Notes under the pieces: model-generated
Seen by the model: the letters and a program-made list of their open reading frames with translations, nothing else
The model's database searches: none
What the model was told of the DNA's origin: nothing
Shown: piece after piece, positions 11,156 to 24,840 of the stretch
Numbering within the stretch: position 1 is the stretch's first letter
Layout of the letters: each line of letters begins with the position of its first letter
Assembly: GCA_905250885.1 (NCBI GenBank)
Contig: CAJNOQ010000003.1
Coordinates: 1 to 64,000 of the forward strand
Origin: Didymodactylos carnosus
Lineage: Eukaryota; Rotifera; Eurotatoria; Philodinida; Philodinidae
Reading direction: 5' to 3'
Length of the DNA: 64,000 nt
Program-made: the position numbers and the translations under genes

Positions 11156-14100
11156 TTCTAAAAGTCCTGCTATTAAACACCGATAATATCAATATTTTTT
11201 TTTCATTTTTTTACGTTGATTTTAGCGTTTTATACTTAACTTTTGCGTCTAACGTGTCTCAACCGTTTTCGTCGTCCAGAAAATTAGAATTATTTGGACT
11301 ATTGAGAGTCTTATTCCCCTCATACCACTATCATATCATCATTTGCCACCCATCAAGACTTATCGTCTTTTGTTTTCCTCTGAAACGGATAGACATAATG
11401 AATGTATCGTGCATTCCAGCCAAATATTCCTTTTTTCCATCGTCGTGACAGAGAACTGTTTAGATCAATTTATAATGAGTGACAATTCGAAGAATTTAGA
11501 ATATTTGATTATGATCTACAGACAGCTTGTAATCCAATACCAAAAAGATATCGCCAAACGAAAAATTATAGTAAATACTCGATTCATTATTTGAATATTC
11601 GTTCGTTTTAATCATTAACTTTTCTTTCAAGCATGAGGGCAACAACAACACGAAGTACAACGAAAATAAGTATTTTATTTGAAGATTATGGTGATGACGA
11701 AATAAAGAAGAAGAAAGGGTCGTTGATTTAGCTAGATCAGTAAGTTTTCTGATGTTTTTTTATTTTCTGTGTTAGGCAGTAATGATCATTTTTGTCGTAA
11801 TTCAAAAGTACCTAAAATCAGTCTTAGATAAGCACGTTCTAAAAACAGGGCATTGAGCTGTTTTTTAGAATTCTAGCACGATACCATAAGTATTACCGGC
11901 TTCTAGTTAGAGAGTCTTTGACAATTTGGTAAAATTCTTCTCAATTTAATGGTACTGATCGTTCTGTATCATTATATGTATTTCCAGAAGGTTTTTCCAA
12001 ATCATTTATAAAGACAAGAAAAAACAAAGAGTTTCTTATCTTTAAATTGTTCAGGTCATTTTATTTCATTATCGTCTGTTATCTTATCAAAATCTATGTT
12101 TTTTGTACTACGAATATTAGTAGTCATATGTTTTCCCATTCTATAAGATAAGAAAGAAAAGAAAATAGAATTTCTAGTCATATGTTAACTTTCTGTACTG
12201 ATGATGAATCGTTACTAATTCGAAGCCACACAGATTAAGTTTTTCTAATAAAGATTCCTTCATAAAATGAATACTCAATTGCTAGAAGTAGACACATTTA
12301 TAAAGATAGTTTTGCACAATGACAGATGCTTCTATTACTAACGGGTGATGCAGAAGAAATAAACCCAAAATTATTTTTTGTATATTTTCAAGTGTGCTCT
12401 TTCTCATCAAGTCGGTTAACTACCGTTTAGAACAAAACCGTTGCCCTACAAGCATCTTTACGAAGCTTGACGAAAAATAGTCAAGTTTTACTTTTCTCTG
12501 TCTCAAGCATTAAAAGTCGAGTGTATCTGTTTTTTGTGAGCGGATACGATAGAGTAATCATTTGTCTTCAAATTAAAAAAGTCCGAGCTGGATACTTTAT
12601 ATTGGCCAAACTAGAGATGATTTACCGGAAACCCCAAACTGGTAGACTAAAACTGTGGATTTTTTTTCGAAACTTGAAGAAAGAAAAAGTTTTCCTATGT
12701 GGCAGACTTTAACGCAAAAAAATTCTAATTATAGCTGAAAGATAGAACTTTTCATGGTCTACAAAATGATTAATTAACTTCTTACTTATCATCGTTTACT
12801 ATGGAAAATATGCTTACCAAAAGTAAGACAATCTATTGCGTTAGTAATGAATACAAATGCTTCATTTTTAGATTACTTATCTGTTTTTATCGTTTTTAGC
12901 AACCGTAATCTACGTAAATCAGTGGAGTTTCTTGAACATTGGTTACTGTACATTCTATTGTGAATATTGGATAAAACATATTAGGTCAATTAATCAACGA
13001 GAAGTGGAGTTATGGAATCCATTGACAGATTCCATACTCATTCACCCTGGATATTATTATTAATGGAAGAATGTCTTGAACCATTTTATTTAGCAAAACG
13101 AACAAAATTAGCGCATGCATTACATTTCTCTTTTAATCAAATTGTCACAACATGTAATGAGTATAGCTCGATTTGTTGCTTTAATAAACCTGATTTAAAC
13201 TAAAATTGACAACCAGGTATTGGTAGTTCTGCTAGAACGTAGCTTTTTTTCAAAATAATTACAAGTATGTTTATTTTAGATTGCAGTTTTTTTCGTAATC
13301 TCATACATTTTTTCAAATAGGTATCATATGATTGGTTAAATACAAGATCAGATTACAATGAAATTAAACGTTGGTATCTTGAATGAAGATCGTTAATATC
13401 ATCAACACTAATCAATCATCTAAAAATGAAACAAAAAGGAACGATGAGACTTGAAATGATTGATCGACTTTATCTAAAGCTACATTTCCTATTCAACAAT
13501 CACAATCCTTTAGTAATATTGATTTTGAGTAAGTAATTAGAATTTAAATAGTTGTTTTCTCCTAACTGATTATATTCTGTTTTTCTCTATAGACAATACT
13601 GAATCGTAGTGTAATTTCATCGTTGTCGACGATCGTTCATAGTTTTTTTTTAAAATTTGGTTGAGACATGGCGAAATGAACATAATCTTTTATTTTTTAC
13701 CATTGACAAAATTGTTACAATGAAGGAAAACAAGTGTATCATTTTGGAAAAGCAAATATGTTGTATATTGATAAAAATGCTCTATTTCTATATGAGAATG
13801 GCCCTTAGATGTCAACATCTTTAAATTTATTAGTCAATAAAGCAATTTAATTACGTGTTTTTTGTATATACTTTTATTTTTATGTATTTTGTTAAAATAA
13901 ATAAAACACCTTCGTACTAGAACTTTACGTACAACAACTCTTTTATTTGACTATTTAAATGTTATCTCAGTTGGACACCTTTTTTCTCAGAAAATTTATG
14001 ACGAAGAGTAGTATGACGTAGTTCTTAAATAGTTCAATAATCTTTTTAGAGTGGTCGATATGTTTCACTAATTTCATTCTATATGAATATTTATCTTTGA

Positions 14101-15343
14101 ACAAGAATCGAACGTCCTTAGAGAAGACTTCTTAATAAAGCATCTCCAATTTTTATACCTTATTTTCTTACAAAGAGGTCAAGTTTAAGATATTTTAATA
14201 TCATCTGCTATTCATCTATTAGTATGGATGTGTATGTTTACGTCATTAATATGACTGAAACAATATATCGATATTTATAGATATTCATTGACAAAGCGTC
14301 ATTTTTTTTTTGTATTATTACACAGTGTAGTAATATCAAAAATATTGATTGTTTTCACCAATATTTTTGTATTATTCTCTTTTCTTTCGTACAAAGAATG
14401 GCATCATTAATTCTATCCATGATGATCTTTTTCTTATCATCTGTAGTGATGATTAATGAAACTTAATCGTCGAGTGAGTGTTTATATACGAACTATGTCC
14501 TCGATACATCATTCAATTCAAGTCCTTTTTATACCAGTTGATATAATCGGATAGAAAAATACAAAATATTTTTAAAGTATGATTGAAAAGATAATAATCT
14601 GATTGAATTCTTGTAGGAGTCTGAAAAAGCGCGACAAGAGATAGTCTCTTATGTGATGTTTATAAATCAGTTATTTTCTTTTATCACGTGTTATTTGTTG
14701 TTTGACTTGAAAATGATGGTTAAACACGTTTTAGAACTAACCGTGAAGATCAATATTGTGTTGTTTTTTCTTTATCAGTGCAGTATATCCTGTACGATGC
14801 CTGTCAATAAATAAAAGCTAATTGCCTTTATTCTAGTCTTTGAATACTAACAATGTTGACATTTTTTTTTATATGCAACCAGGTGTATTTTCCTCTCTTT
14901 CTTTCTCTCGTGTTTGTCTAGTCTGATTTCTAAGAACTGTCATTAACAGTCACATATACACATCCTAAACTTGATGAAACGTTTGTTCTCAGTATTTTTT
15001 CTAGAATATAACATTAATCTGACAATTTAGCATGAATGCTACTACTATTGTCCTTTATTCATTCCACTGAACATTCTTATTATATCCTCTCATTCACATT
15101 TATTTTGCCAACAATCCCTTATATTTTTGTTCTTGTTTTTTTTTCTTTCTCTTTTCTTTTCAGAAAACCGAATAATGATAAACAATTTTTCTTCCATTAT
15201 TACTATGGATAGATAAACGACAAAACAGATATATTCTAACATAACTAAACAAAAAGTTGTTGCAGTTTTCCCTTTCTCGAAGATGTATACGTATATTTAG
15301 TTCTTCTATAATGATGTGATGTTTTATTTATATATATTTTAAT
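11156..15343. other. Long region without a recognised gene
   Basis: Two stretches look like eroded coding DNA on the plus strand: 11633-11745 (a Thr-rich start followed by acidic and basic residues, then a change of frame before a donor-like GTAAGT) and 12980-13540 (an open frame 13012-13203, then a block containing YDWLNTRSDYNEIKRWYLE and a LINHLKMKQKGTMRL segment in another frame). Neither resembles a family I know. They may be exons of a decayed gene. The rest is AT-rich with poly-T tracts. Confidence 0.35.
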
Positions 15344-18300
15344 ATGACATCAAAAGGATTCGTCCAAACTCAAGCACAACAATTTAATCGTTATCAACCC
15401 TCTCAAAATTTTTCATCACATACTACTACTCCAACATTAAGATCTCGAACAACATCGCCACAAACGACAAATGACCAATTTAATACTTTATCATCGTTAT
15501 CATCAACTCCAATTTCATCATCATCATTATTATTAACTAGACCATTTTATCGTCAAACAACATTTAGTCCACCGCCAAATTTTGGTCGATCCATAAAGAC
15601 AAATCATAATCCTCAACGACGATATTCAGCTAATAATCAACACCAAAACGGTAATATTTACACACGCACACACATGTTCTAAATCATACTTGTCAACACT
15701 ATCATCTATTTTCACAAAATGTTTGTATGTTTGAAGATAAGTATTCCCTTGATACAAAAAAAAACTATTTCTATATTTGTTTCGTTAATGAGGTAAGAGA
15801 GTATATTTTTGATTTGTTAGTTCTTGTTGAACATTACGAATCGAGACGATTGTTCAGGATATTTTAATGAATTCTAATACATTTACTGATTTCAACTTGA
15901 ATATGTACCAAAATTCAATAGGTGAGGATATGAGGAAATATTAATACTTTTAGAGAATTACATTTGACGAATGATCATGTATTTACCTGGAGAAGTGATG
16001 TAATTTAGTTCAAGAATTTTGACTTCTTTTTCATCTTAAACTAGTTTATTGCTGTTTTACTCGTATGAAACAACGAATGGTAGCTACGATAACCTATTCT
16101 TTCCACGTTTGTATCATTGCATATTATTGAACTAAATTTGCTCTGCCCGTATATTGATTATTATACTTAGTTTTTTGCCTTTGCTTTATTAAAAGAGTCC
16201 GTATATAATAGTATGGATTATTCTCGTCTGTATAAATAACCTAATACATACATTGCACTCTCTCTCAGATTTAATGACATTGCATGAAATAAAGTGTTTT
16301 TATTCCTTATGGCATGTTGTTCTTGCATGAATTTATTCGTTTTTAGCTATTTGTGACCAAGATGAAATCGAACAATGTTATTCATTAACAAAAAATGAAT
16401 TAGATTCTAATGAAGACGATGAATCATCGGATGAATCATCAGATGAATCAAATTTAATTGAATTTCCACCACCACCTCGAGAATTTTTAACACCAAACTA
16501 TGATGATCATATAAAAAATGACAAAAAAGAACCGTATAATTTTACAACAAAACAATCTTGTTCACCAACTCGAATGACTCCAACAAATTCGTTTGTTCAC
16601 ACAGTTGTTTATCGATCAGACTCAAGTAAGATTTTAATTCATTAAACAATTCGGATATCACAACTTTTATTTTATCTTTTTTTAGAATTTTCCGTAATTG
16701 AATGCTCTATGCGCTTTTTTTGCATGTTGTCTTGCTCATGTGCATGTGTTATAACATGTATATTGTCGTGCCTTCTGTTTAGCGAAGAATGTTGACCCTG
16801 CGTGCGTGCGTGCGTGTGTGTGTGTGTGTGTGTATTGCGTGTCTGTAACCTTGTCTGCCGTGATCCTGTTGTTTTACATTTCCTACGTTACCTTCATGAA
16901 TTTATTCTAAGTCAGACAGTACTTGGTAAAGAAAAAATTATATAGGCAAAAGAACTACAACTTTTATTTTAGAAGCATAATTTATTCCCTTGGAGAAAAC
17001 ATGTAAAAAAAGTCAATTTAGATTCTATTCTGAATATATGATGATACAAAGTTTTCTGGTTGATATAGACAGCAAAACTTTTTTGTCAAGATCAACTCAT
17101 TTTGTTTGTTTCTTCTTCTCTTATTTCTACTGCATATCTGTACATATGTTTTATATTTTGATAAGCAAATTGTTCGCACGTTTTTCTTTTCCTGTAATAC
17201 AATCGTCTATTCAACTGACAGGCTTGTTAACCTAATCAATCAACAAAATAATTGTTGAGGTCATTTTTTTCCTCATCTATGTCAAAGTTATGTGGTTTCT
17301 GGATACTTACAGAACTGTTCAGGGTAAAAGTATTGTCATCAAAAAACTTTAATCTTATCTATAATTGGGAAGTAGTTCTAAATTAACGATCTCTTAAGTG
17401 GGTATTAGTTTTTTTTATAAATATGGTTTCTTGCTATCTAGAAGGATAGAAGTAAATTATTTTCAAATTAATAGTATATTAGCATTTTGATGTTAATACA
17501 CTTCTTTCTGCTATTTTAATACGTAACTCTGATGAGCGGCATATGCCCTTTTTTCTAATAAAAATAAATGTTTAATTTTTTGAAAAAAAAAGTAATGCTC
17601 TTCTCTAAGTATTCGTAATGTATAACTAAAATGGTTTCTATTTGTGCTGTTATTGTATTGAATAAAATTTGGACGTTTAATTGCGTCTTGTTAGCTTAAT
17701 CATTTTATACAAAATTTTTTGTTGTTTTTTTAGGTTCATCATTATCAAATTCATATCATTCAGATTTAGAATCATCATCCTCTCCAGTAGCGATGAATCT
17801 ACAGCATGCAACGGATAGAAAAACGCCAACAAGCCGTGGTAAATATTTTTAGACTTTTTTGTTTTTATCGGGTTTAACGTGGAAGGAAGAAACTTTGTCT
17901 TAAAGTACCATTATTCAATCAATGATATTCTTTTAAAATGTATGAAACCATTATCAGCAGTGTCAGTCTATTTCTGCTATAGAAGCGTGAAAAACTAAGA
18001 ATATTCGACCTAGTTTTCTCCAGGGTTATATCATTTAAGAAATGTTAAGTAATAAATGACTCAATGACTGCTGCTGAGATATATATAGACACCGTTATTG
18101 ACATTTCTTGTGCGGAACGTAATATTTTTTATTTCCTTCTGCACAACACCTGTGTGTTTCAGTTTATTAGATTGATCAAGAAATATATCGGAAAGAAACA
18201 ATCTTTTTATAAAAGCTTTTAGCCTTTTTCTTCGTAACAACGAAAAATGATGTTGGAGGTTTGAAGGAAGATTTTGCTAGGCTAGTACGGTTTTTGCATT

Positions 18301-21141
18301 TTCTGTTACGTCCCGTCCTCACTTCCTGTAACACTCAGATGGACGGACATCTTTCTGTAGAGACTAAACTATGTGCAGATTAGAATTGTAACTCTCGTTA
18401 CATCTGTTGTTTAATGAATGAAAATTTTCTGTTGCTGTATAATCGTTCATGTAGAATAATATTAAGCTGGAAAGCAAATAATGCGACAGGACGGACCGTC
18501 TGTTTATTTTTCTGTCGAGATAATTGTTTTCATAACTTGTCTTTCTCTAACTGTTGTGGTATGAAGTTGACACGTTGGTGATATATTGTCATCAGTTGTT
18601 TTACTATTTTTTATTAGTATTTCTTAAAAATTAAAAGTATTTTTCATACTTTTATCCGATAGGGCGCAACACTGATAAGTTTAATAATTAAGTTAACCAT
18701 ATGTATTTCGAGTATATTACTCAGATGAAATCATGATTCTGACACTTTACTTCCTATTTTCTTGTCTTATATCTTTTAAATTGACGAACACCGGAAGCTC
18801 GCGGTTGTCTTATTTTATGCTGAAAAGGGTGATTAACAAGATAAGACGTGTCAGATCTCTCTAAGCCTCGTGGTTATGGAGATGTGGCAACAAAGCAGAG
18901 TTGCACACACAATGTTAAAAAAACTTTTTTTAAGAATAATGTTCAATTTCTTCAAAATATCTTCATAACTAAGAGACGTAGAGAGATCTGACACGTCTTA
19001 TCTTGTTAATCACCCTTTTCAGCATAAAATAAGGCAACCGCAAGCTTCCGGTATTCGTCTATTCAAAAGATATAAGACAAGAAAATAGGGAGTAAAGTGT
19101 CAGAATCATGTTTTCGGTCAAGCCACGTGGAATAGGCGATCAACTTTTATCATAAAATATTATGTCAGATACTTTAGTTCGTTTTATTACACATAGATTA
19201 ATGATGACATGTTCCATGATCTATGTGAAAATACAGGATGGTAGATCTCTATCCAATTCAGCATATTTCATTTTCATTGACATAGCCTTTTGACTTATAT
19301 TTGACCTTTATTTTCCTTTTAGCTATGATAAGTGTCAGTTCATCACAGACACCGCTTATTACTATTGCAGCCGGATCTCCTACTCGTTCAGAAATTCGTG
19401 TAGCAGCATCACCAAAATTACCCAAAGCAACAACCGTTCGTGAAATTCGAATATCTAGACCCGATTCACCGTCAATTACTCTTAACCGAAATCAAATTGG
19501 AAATGGAACACCGGGCATTAACAGTGGAACTGGTGGCGCTTTTCACATTTCTGTTGGTGCACCTAATCACAAACATTATCAACAACAATCAGAAAATTTT
19601 TCATCATCATCGCCTATTAATGTACGAGGTAGAACCTCGCCAGTAAGTACAATTATTTTCAACATAAAACAATTTGAGAAAGAAAATCGTTATTTTAGGC
19701 ATTTCGACTTATTGATGTACCAGTTCAAAGAGAAAACAATGATATTCGAGATAATCAGTATATGTCAAACTTGATATCAAATCGTTTCAAACCATTATTT
19801 GCCTATAGTAATAATAATACAAACAATATTAATCCATCGACATTAGATCGTCGATCTCCTGCGCCATCTCAACGTCCAATTTCACGAGGTGCTACGCCTC
19901 CATTTTCATTATCAACGTTGCCTCCTCACTCATCACCTGGTAAAATAATGAAAAAAAAGTCAAGAATTTCTATTTTTATTTTACTTCGACTTTTAGTTCC
20001 AAGTCCATCATCAGTATCGAGTCCTTCACAACCATTATCATCAACATTGATGCGTAATGTACGAGGAGGATCAACGGAAAAAGAAGCAGACATAGATCAC
20101 CTAACCAGGATGCTCATGAAAAGTATGAACACATCGAATGAACCAAATTTTTTCGGTAAGTAAAATTGAATAAAAATTTAAAATTTTTATTACAATTTAA
20201 TTTAATATATTTGATTAGGTATGTGTGCACGATGTAATGATGAAATTATTGGTCAAGAAAATGGACTAGTTGCAATGGATCGAATGTATCATGTTGCTTG
20301 TTTTACATGTTCAATGTGTGCGTGTCGTTTACGAGGAATGCATTTTTATGCGATGGAAAATAAACCATATTGTGAACCATGTTATATAGTACGTTATCTA
20401 AGAATAAAATCAGTTATTATGTTCAATCATTATGTATTTTATTTAATATTTAGAATTCATTGGAAAAATGTATCGCATGTTCAAGACCTATAACTGATCG
20501 AGTATATCTAATTTTTATTCTTCAGTATATGTATTTTATATGTATATTATTATGTTGTTTTTTAAAGATTCTACGAGCAACTGGAAAACCATATCATCCC
20601 CATTGTTTCAGATGCGTTGCTTGTACAAGAAGTCTTGATGGTATACCGTTCACAATTGATGCCACAATGCAAATTCATTGTATTGATTGCTTTCATAGGT
20701 AAATAAAAACAACAAAAAAAAAGATCATAGAAATTGATTTTTAAAAGAAAACAACATAATAATAATTCATTTTATTCTTATATTTCAGAAAATTTGCACC
20801 GAGATGTTATGCATGTAATAAACCTATTTTACCAACACCAGGTCAAGAAGAAACAATTAGAATAGTGGCATTAGACAGAAGTTATCATGTTGACTGTTAC
20901 AGATGTGAAGTATGAACTATCTATTGTAAATTATCGCATTTAATTTGTTATTTATTTATTTTTATTTTAGAGTTGTCAAATTCAATTTGCAACCGATGAA
21001 GGTTGTTATCCATTAAATGATCATATACTATGTATTAAGTGCAATCGTAATCATCATCATAATAATCAAAAAAGTAAAATAACAGCAATAATAGATAATC
21101 ATTATCATCATCATCTTCAGAATAATATTGATGATCTTTAA
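15344..21141 (+). CDS. LPP: Zyxin/LPP-type protein with three LIM domains
   Basis: Eleven exons join in phase: 15344-15650, 16347-16625, 17734-17838, 19323-19642, 19699-19939, 19997-20155, 20219-20388, 20454-20501, 20568-20698, 20789-20909 and 20971-21141, giving 683 residues. The first two thirds are disordered, rich in Ser, Pro, Asn and Gln, and contain an acidic segment followed by EFPPPPRE, a match to the FPPPP motif by which zyxin-family proteins bind Ena/VASP. Three LIM zinc domains follow from about residue 472, each with the paired C-x2-C...H-x2-C pattern. PITDRILRATGKPYHPHCF and PGQEETIRIVALDRSYH place it with LPP, zyxin and TRIP6 and not with Ajuba/LIMD1. Known members sit at focal adhesions and actin stress fibres and shuttle to the nucleus. 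An invertebrate single-copy gene would be co-orthologous to all three vertebrate genes. The symbol reflects closest resemblance only. Confidence 0.9.
16801..16833. repeat. CGTG/TG microsatellite
   Basis: Short tandem tract in the second intron of the LIM gene, CGTG units passing into TG units. Confidence 0.9.
18732..19110. mobile_element. Foldback element with 131-bp arms in an LPP intron
   Basis: Arms at 18732-18862 and 18980-19110 are inverted copies with few differences, separated by a 117-bp centre. The ends read CATGATTCTGACACTTTAC. The element is non-coding. It lies in the third intron of the LIM-protein gene, which is by far its longest together with the first two. No convincing target duplication was seen. 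Confidence 0.8.
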
Positions 21142-23513
21142 ATAAATTAAAATTTTGTGTGTGTGTGTGTGTATAATTAATTGTTATTTCAATATATTTA
21201 TTTTTGTAAAGTTTATTTACAATTTTTATAGTATTTATCTTTAAATAATTTATGTTGTACATCAATCATTAATTTTTATTGATACTTTGTTTTACATGCG
21301 CATATACAAATATTGATTTGTTGAGTCAACTTTATTTGATAGTTATTTATACATTTAAGTTGTCTACTACTTGTTCCAAGTACTGAGCGCATTTTACTGT
21401 CTTCTTTCTTCTTTTTTTACTCGTGAATTTATACAAATACAGTCGATCAAAATCGAGTTTTTCCTGTTTTATTAGTTTAACTCGTTTTTCTTTTAAATCT
21501 GCAAATTAGAGTTTTATTTCTTTCTTTTTTTTCTCTTCTGTGAATATATGAGATAATAAAATGATCGATACTGGTGCTCTTTTGTGTCGTTAATATTTTT
21601 TCATTTAACGAAATTCTTAGATCAAGTATCTTTGTAAGTCAGTTTTTGTGTGTGTGTGTGTCTATGTAGTTTTAATTGAAACATTGTTTCTAATTTCGAT
21701 TTTGACGATTAGCACCTAAATAACTATGTATCTGATCCATTTGTTTTTCTCGTTTTTATAAGAAAGATACTGGTTATTTTTTTTGTTTCTATCATTCTTC
21801 CATTCGCTGTTTCCGAACTGTTCTTCGTTTTTCTTTCCATTTTTCTTTTTGTCTTTGATGTATGTATAAATATTAAAATTTGTAATAAAATGAATATGTT
21901 AAATATCTATATAGGAAAATGTGTCAAGTGAGAGATCTTTTCACCTAATTTATATAATTATATTTAGCTTAAAAATAGAAAGACGTTTTTATCATAAGTT
22001 AATTTGGATAATTTTTCAGACAATAGAAGACAGAAATGATGAACAGTAAGAAGTAATGTTTAGTCTAGTAACAAAATTAAAATTAGCATGGAATACAGTT
22101 GACTAAGAAGTATTATCACGAGATTGTTCGAAGTGGCTATAAAAATAGACAATACAGTGTAAACTTATGTACAAAACGACAATTGTCAGAATAAAATAAT
22201 GTATGTGACTGAATCAACGAAATTTTTATTTTTTTTTTGAAACAATGGTATAACACTACAAGACGCGATTAATCAAAGAATTTTTTTTGTAATAAAAGAA
22301 ATATTGTGACATTTTGTAAGAATGTCTGACCATTTAAAAAAGCCAACAACCCTTTATCAAAGAAATAGGACAGAATACGATGTCTTCTATTATCGTTGTA
22401 TTATCTGAATAATCAATTATTTCTCAGTTTAATAACGGAGTGATTATAAGCAAAATAAATATATAGTAGAATTTGCTTGCTTGACTATAATACCAGTTGT
22501 TAGTTCACAATGAAATATGTTGTGCTATACTCAATAAATATCATCACGTTTGGTCAAAACCTTCAACTTCGAATTTTGTCATATTTACTACAATAAGAGA
22601 TCAATTAATCTACTACTGAAAATTTAGCTTTACTTATGTTCAAATTCAAGAGTGATAAATTGTATATATTATAATTCACACGTGTGAGATAATCCAAATG
22701 GCATTTGTACATGATCTTTGGGTGGAAACAAAAACGTTTTCTTTTTGTTTTGCTCACTATTCATATTTGGGAACTAGAAAAAGAAATTGTTTACAAGAAA
22801 TAGTTAGCAGACAATATCAATATGTGCATGCACAAAAAAAATCATCTTTTTGTTCTTCTTTTACAATAATGACATCACACATATAGACGAGATATTGGAT
22901 AAACACAATCATTATATCCAGATGTAGATACAAAGCAGAAAATGTATATGTAAATATGAGAATAAAAGAATCGATACTGTTGCTGTTTTGTTAAAAACTA
23001 ATGTAGATATTTTCTGCTTGAAAATGATGTTTCTACATTCGTTGACACTTGGATACTACAATTCTACCAGAATATGTTGAAAAGAAACTCGTCATATGAT
23101 ACTCAATAATAGAACATTTGGATTATTTTTTTTTCATATAAACGATTTAAGTGTAGGTAGAAACATAGCTATTGATAAGATCATCTAGAACAGATGAGAG
23201 ATACTAAAGCTCTCATGAAATTCGATATTAGTCCCGATAGCATGTGTGACGACTGATTAACCGATAGAAAAGTGAGAAGATCAAAAGTCCGTATATTTGA
23301 AGTCATAAGTTTGAATCTCAGTCAGTTTTGTTTTCACTGTATTTTTGTACTGTTTCCAGTACACGACATCTTCACTACTCTTCATTTCTTAATTAAAGGC
23401 CATAAATCAGCCCGAAGTGTTTCAAGATGAAATGTTGTACCATACTTGTGAAGTTCTATTTAGTTAAATTACAACGTTGTTCAATCTTTTTCATATATTT
23501 TCACCAATGATCG
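21142..23513. other. Intergenic between LPP and Fringe
   Basis: Holds the LPP 3' region with an AATAAA directly at the stop, GT microsatellites at 21156-21172 and near 21645-21661, and AT-rich DNA. No coding region is supported. A 62-codon frame at 22698 has no recognisable features. Confidence 0.5.
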
Positions 23514-24497
23514 ATGCCTCGGCTTCGTTTAAGCATTTATTTATTAGTTACATTAACTACAATGTATGTGTTATTACATTACTACCATCCTATTGATAAA
23601 TACTATATTAAAGAAAAAGTTAGCGAGTTAATATCGATTAATCGAACAATATCTTCTCCGCGAATAATGTATACTGTTCGAACAGTATTACACTTTTATC
23701 ATACACGTTTACGTTATCTAACGGAAACATGGATTCCACTTGTTTCGGAACATGTCTATTTTGTTACGGATTCTCTACCATCAAATATAACAACGATAAA
23801 AGCTGATCATGTTCAATTTACAAAATACTGTTCGATTCAATCACATTCACTAAGTTCATTATGTTGTAAAACAGCACATCATTTTCTCTTATATCATCGA
23901 TTCAAACATAAATACGAATGGTTTTGCCATTTTGACGATGATAATTATGTTAATAGTAAGAATTTAAAAAATTATTTGTCAAAACTAGATTCATCGATAC
24001 CTTATTATATTGGTCGTAATTCATGGAATACAACATTATATCGCAATAAAAATCCATTTCCCATACCATTCTGGTTTGCTACACTCGGTGCTGGAATTTG
24101 CCTATCATCTAAATTACTACATTTATTAAAACCATATACTACAAATGTAGGACATTTCATTCGTGGATGCATTCGAGAAAATTATTTTGATGATATTTAT
24201 TTGGGTTTTATAATCAATAATTTTTTAAATGTTACATTGACTAAAAACGAACAATTTCATTCACATTTAGAAAAAACATTGTTTGATAACAAGGAAAATT
24301 TTATAATGAATTTAGCAAATCAAATAACATTAGGATTTCGTTATCCTGATCGAATACCGCTATTTTTACCCTTAGTTTTTTCTGATGATCCATGGAGAAT
24401 TAGACTAATACATTGCTTATTGTTTCCAAATAGCAATGAGTGTCAAGTGAAAAAAATACGATATTTAATAAAGTCTTTTAATATGACGGAAAAATAA
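23514..24497 (+). CDS. fng: Fringe, O-fucosylpeptide beta-1,3-GlcNAc transferase
   Basis: One open frame of 327 residues with no introns. Residues about 6-24 form a signal-anchor, as in type II Golgi enzymes. The GT31/Fringe domain follows: RLRYLTETWI near 65-74, KYEWFCHFDDDNYVN around 133-147 containing the metal-binding DDD (141-143), FWFATLGAGICLS at 186-198, GHFIRGCIRENYFDDIYLG at 213-231 and FHSHLE at 248-253, ending with the conserved RLIHCLLFP segment near the C-terminus. Length is close to the family norm. Fringe adds GlcNAc to O-linked fucose on Notch EGF repeats in the Golgi and changes ligand preference. The lack of introns is unusual beside the intron-rich neighbours and may point to a retrocopy origin, but the frame and key residues are intact. 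Confidence 0.92.
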   Translation: MPRLRLSIYLLVTLTTMYVLLHYYHPIDKYYIKEKVSELISINRTISSPRIMYTVRTVLHFYHTRLRYLTETWIPLVSEHVYFVTDSLPSNITTIKADHVQFTKYCSIQSHSLSSLCCKTAHHFLLYHRFKHKYEWFCHFDDDNYVNSKNLKNYLSKLDSSIPYYIGRNSWNTTLYRNKNPFPIPFWFATLGAGICLSSKLLHLLKPYTTNVGHFIRGCIRENYFDDIYLGFIINNFLNVTLTKNEQFHSHLEKTLFDNKENFIMNLANQITLGFRYPDRIPLFLPLVFSDDPWRIRLIHCLLFPNSNECQVKKIRYLIKSFNMTEK

Positions 24498-24840
24498 ACC
24501 TTCTTTAGTAAGTAAAATAGTAGAATAAAGAAGTCTAACAGACTAGTCTAGTAAGTGTAATTATCACGACTACAGATACTAGGAGTAGGTCGATCTAGCA
24601 TCTCTTTTATACAAGATTCCTAAATTTCCTAAAGATTAGCAGATCTTGTTACAATAATCATAAAAAAACGGGTCATAATTCGGTTCACTTTCCATCTTCG
24701 TTGTTTCAAACACAGGAGAAATTGTTTTCATCAAATTTTTTCATTCTCTTTTCTAAACAAAACAAGAAATTAAATTAGTTATTTAATTTACTATAAAATG
24801 CAATAACAAACAGGAAATACACAAAATTTATTTCTATAGA

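Noticed and set aside
22698-22886. 62-codon plus frame between LPP and Fringe
   Set aside because: No domain, no splice signals that extend it, and the region around it has no coding character.
23200-23335. Possible tRNA or tRNA-derived SINE
   Set aside because: A weak B-box-like word (AGTTTGAATCT) is present and short ends can pair, but no convincing A box, anticodon stem or poly-A tail accompanies it.
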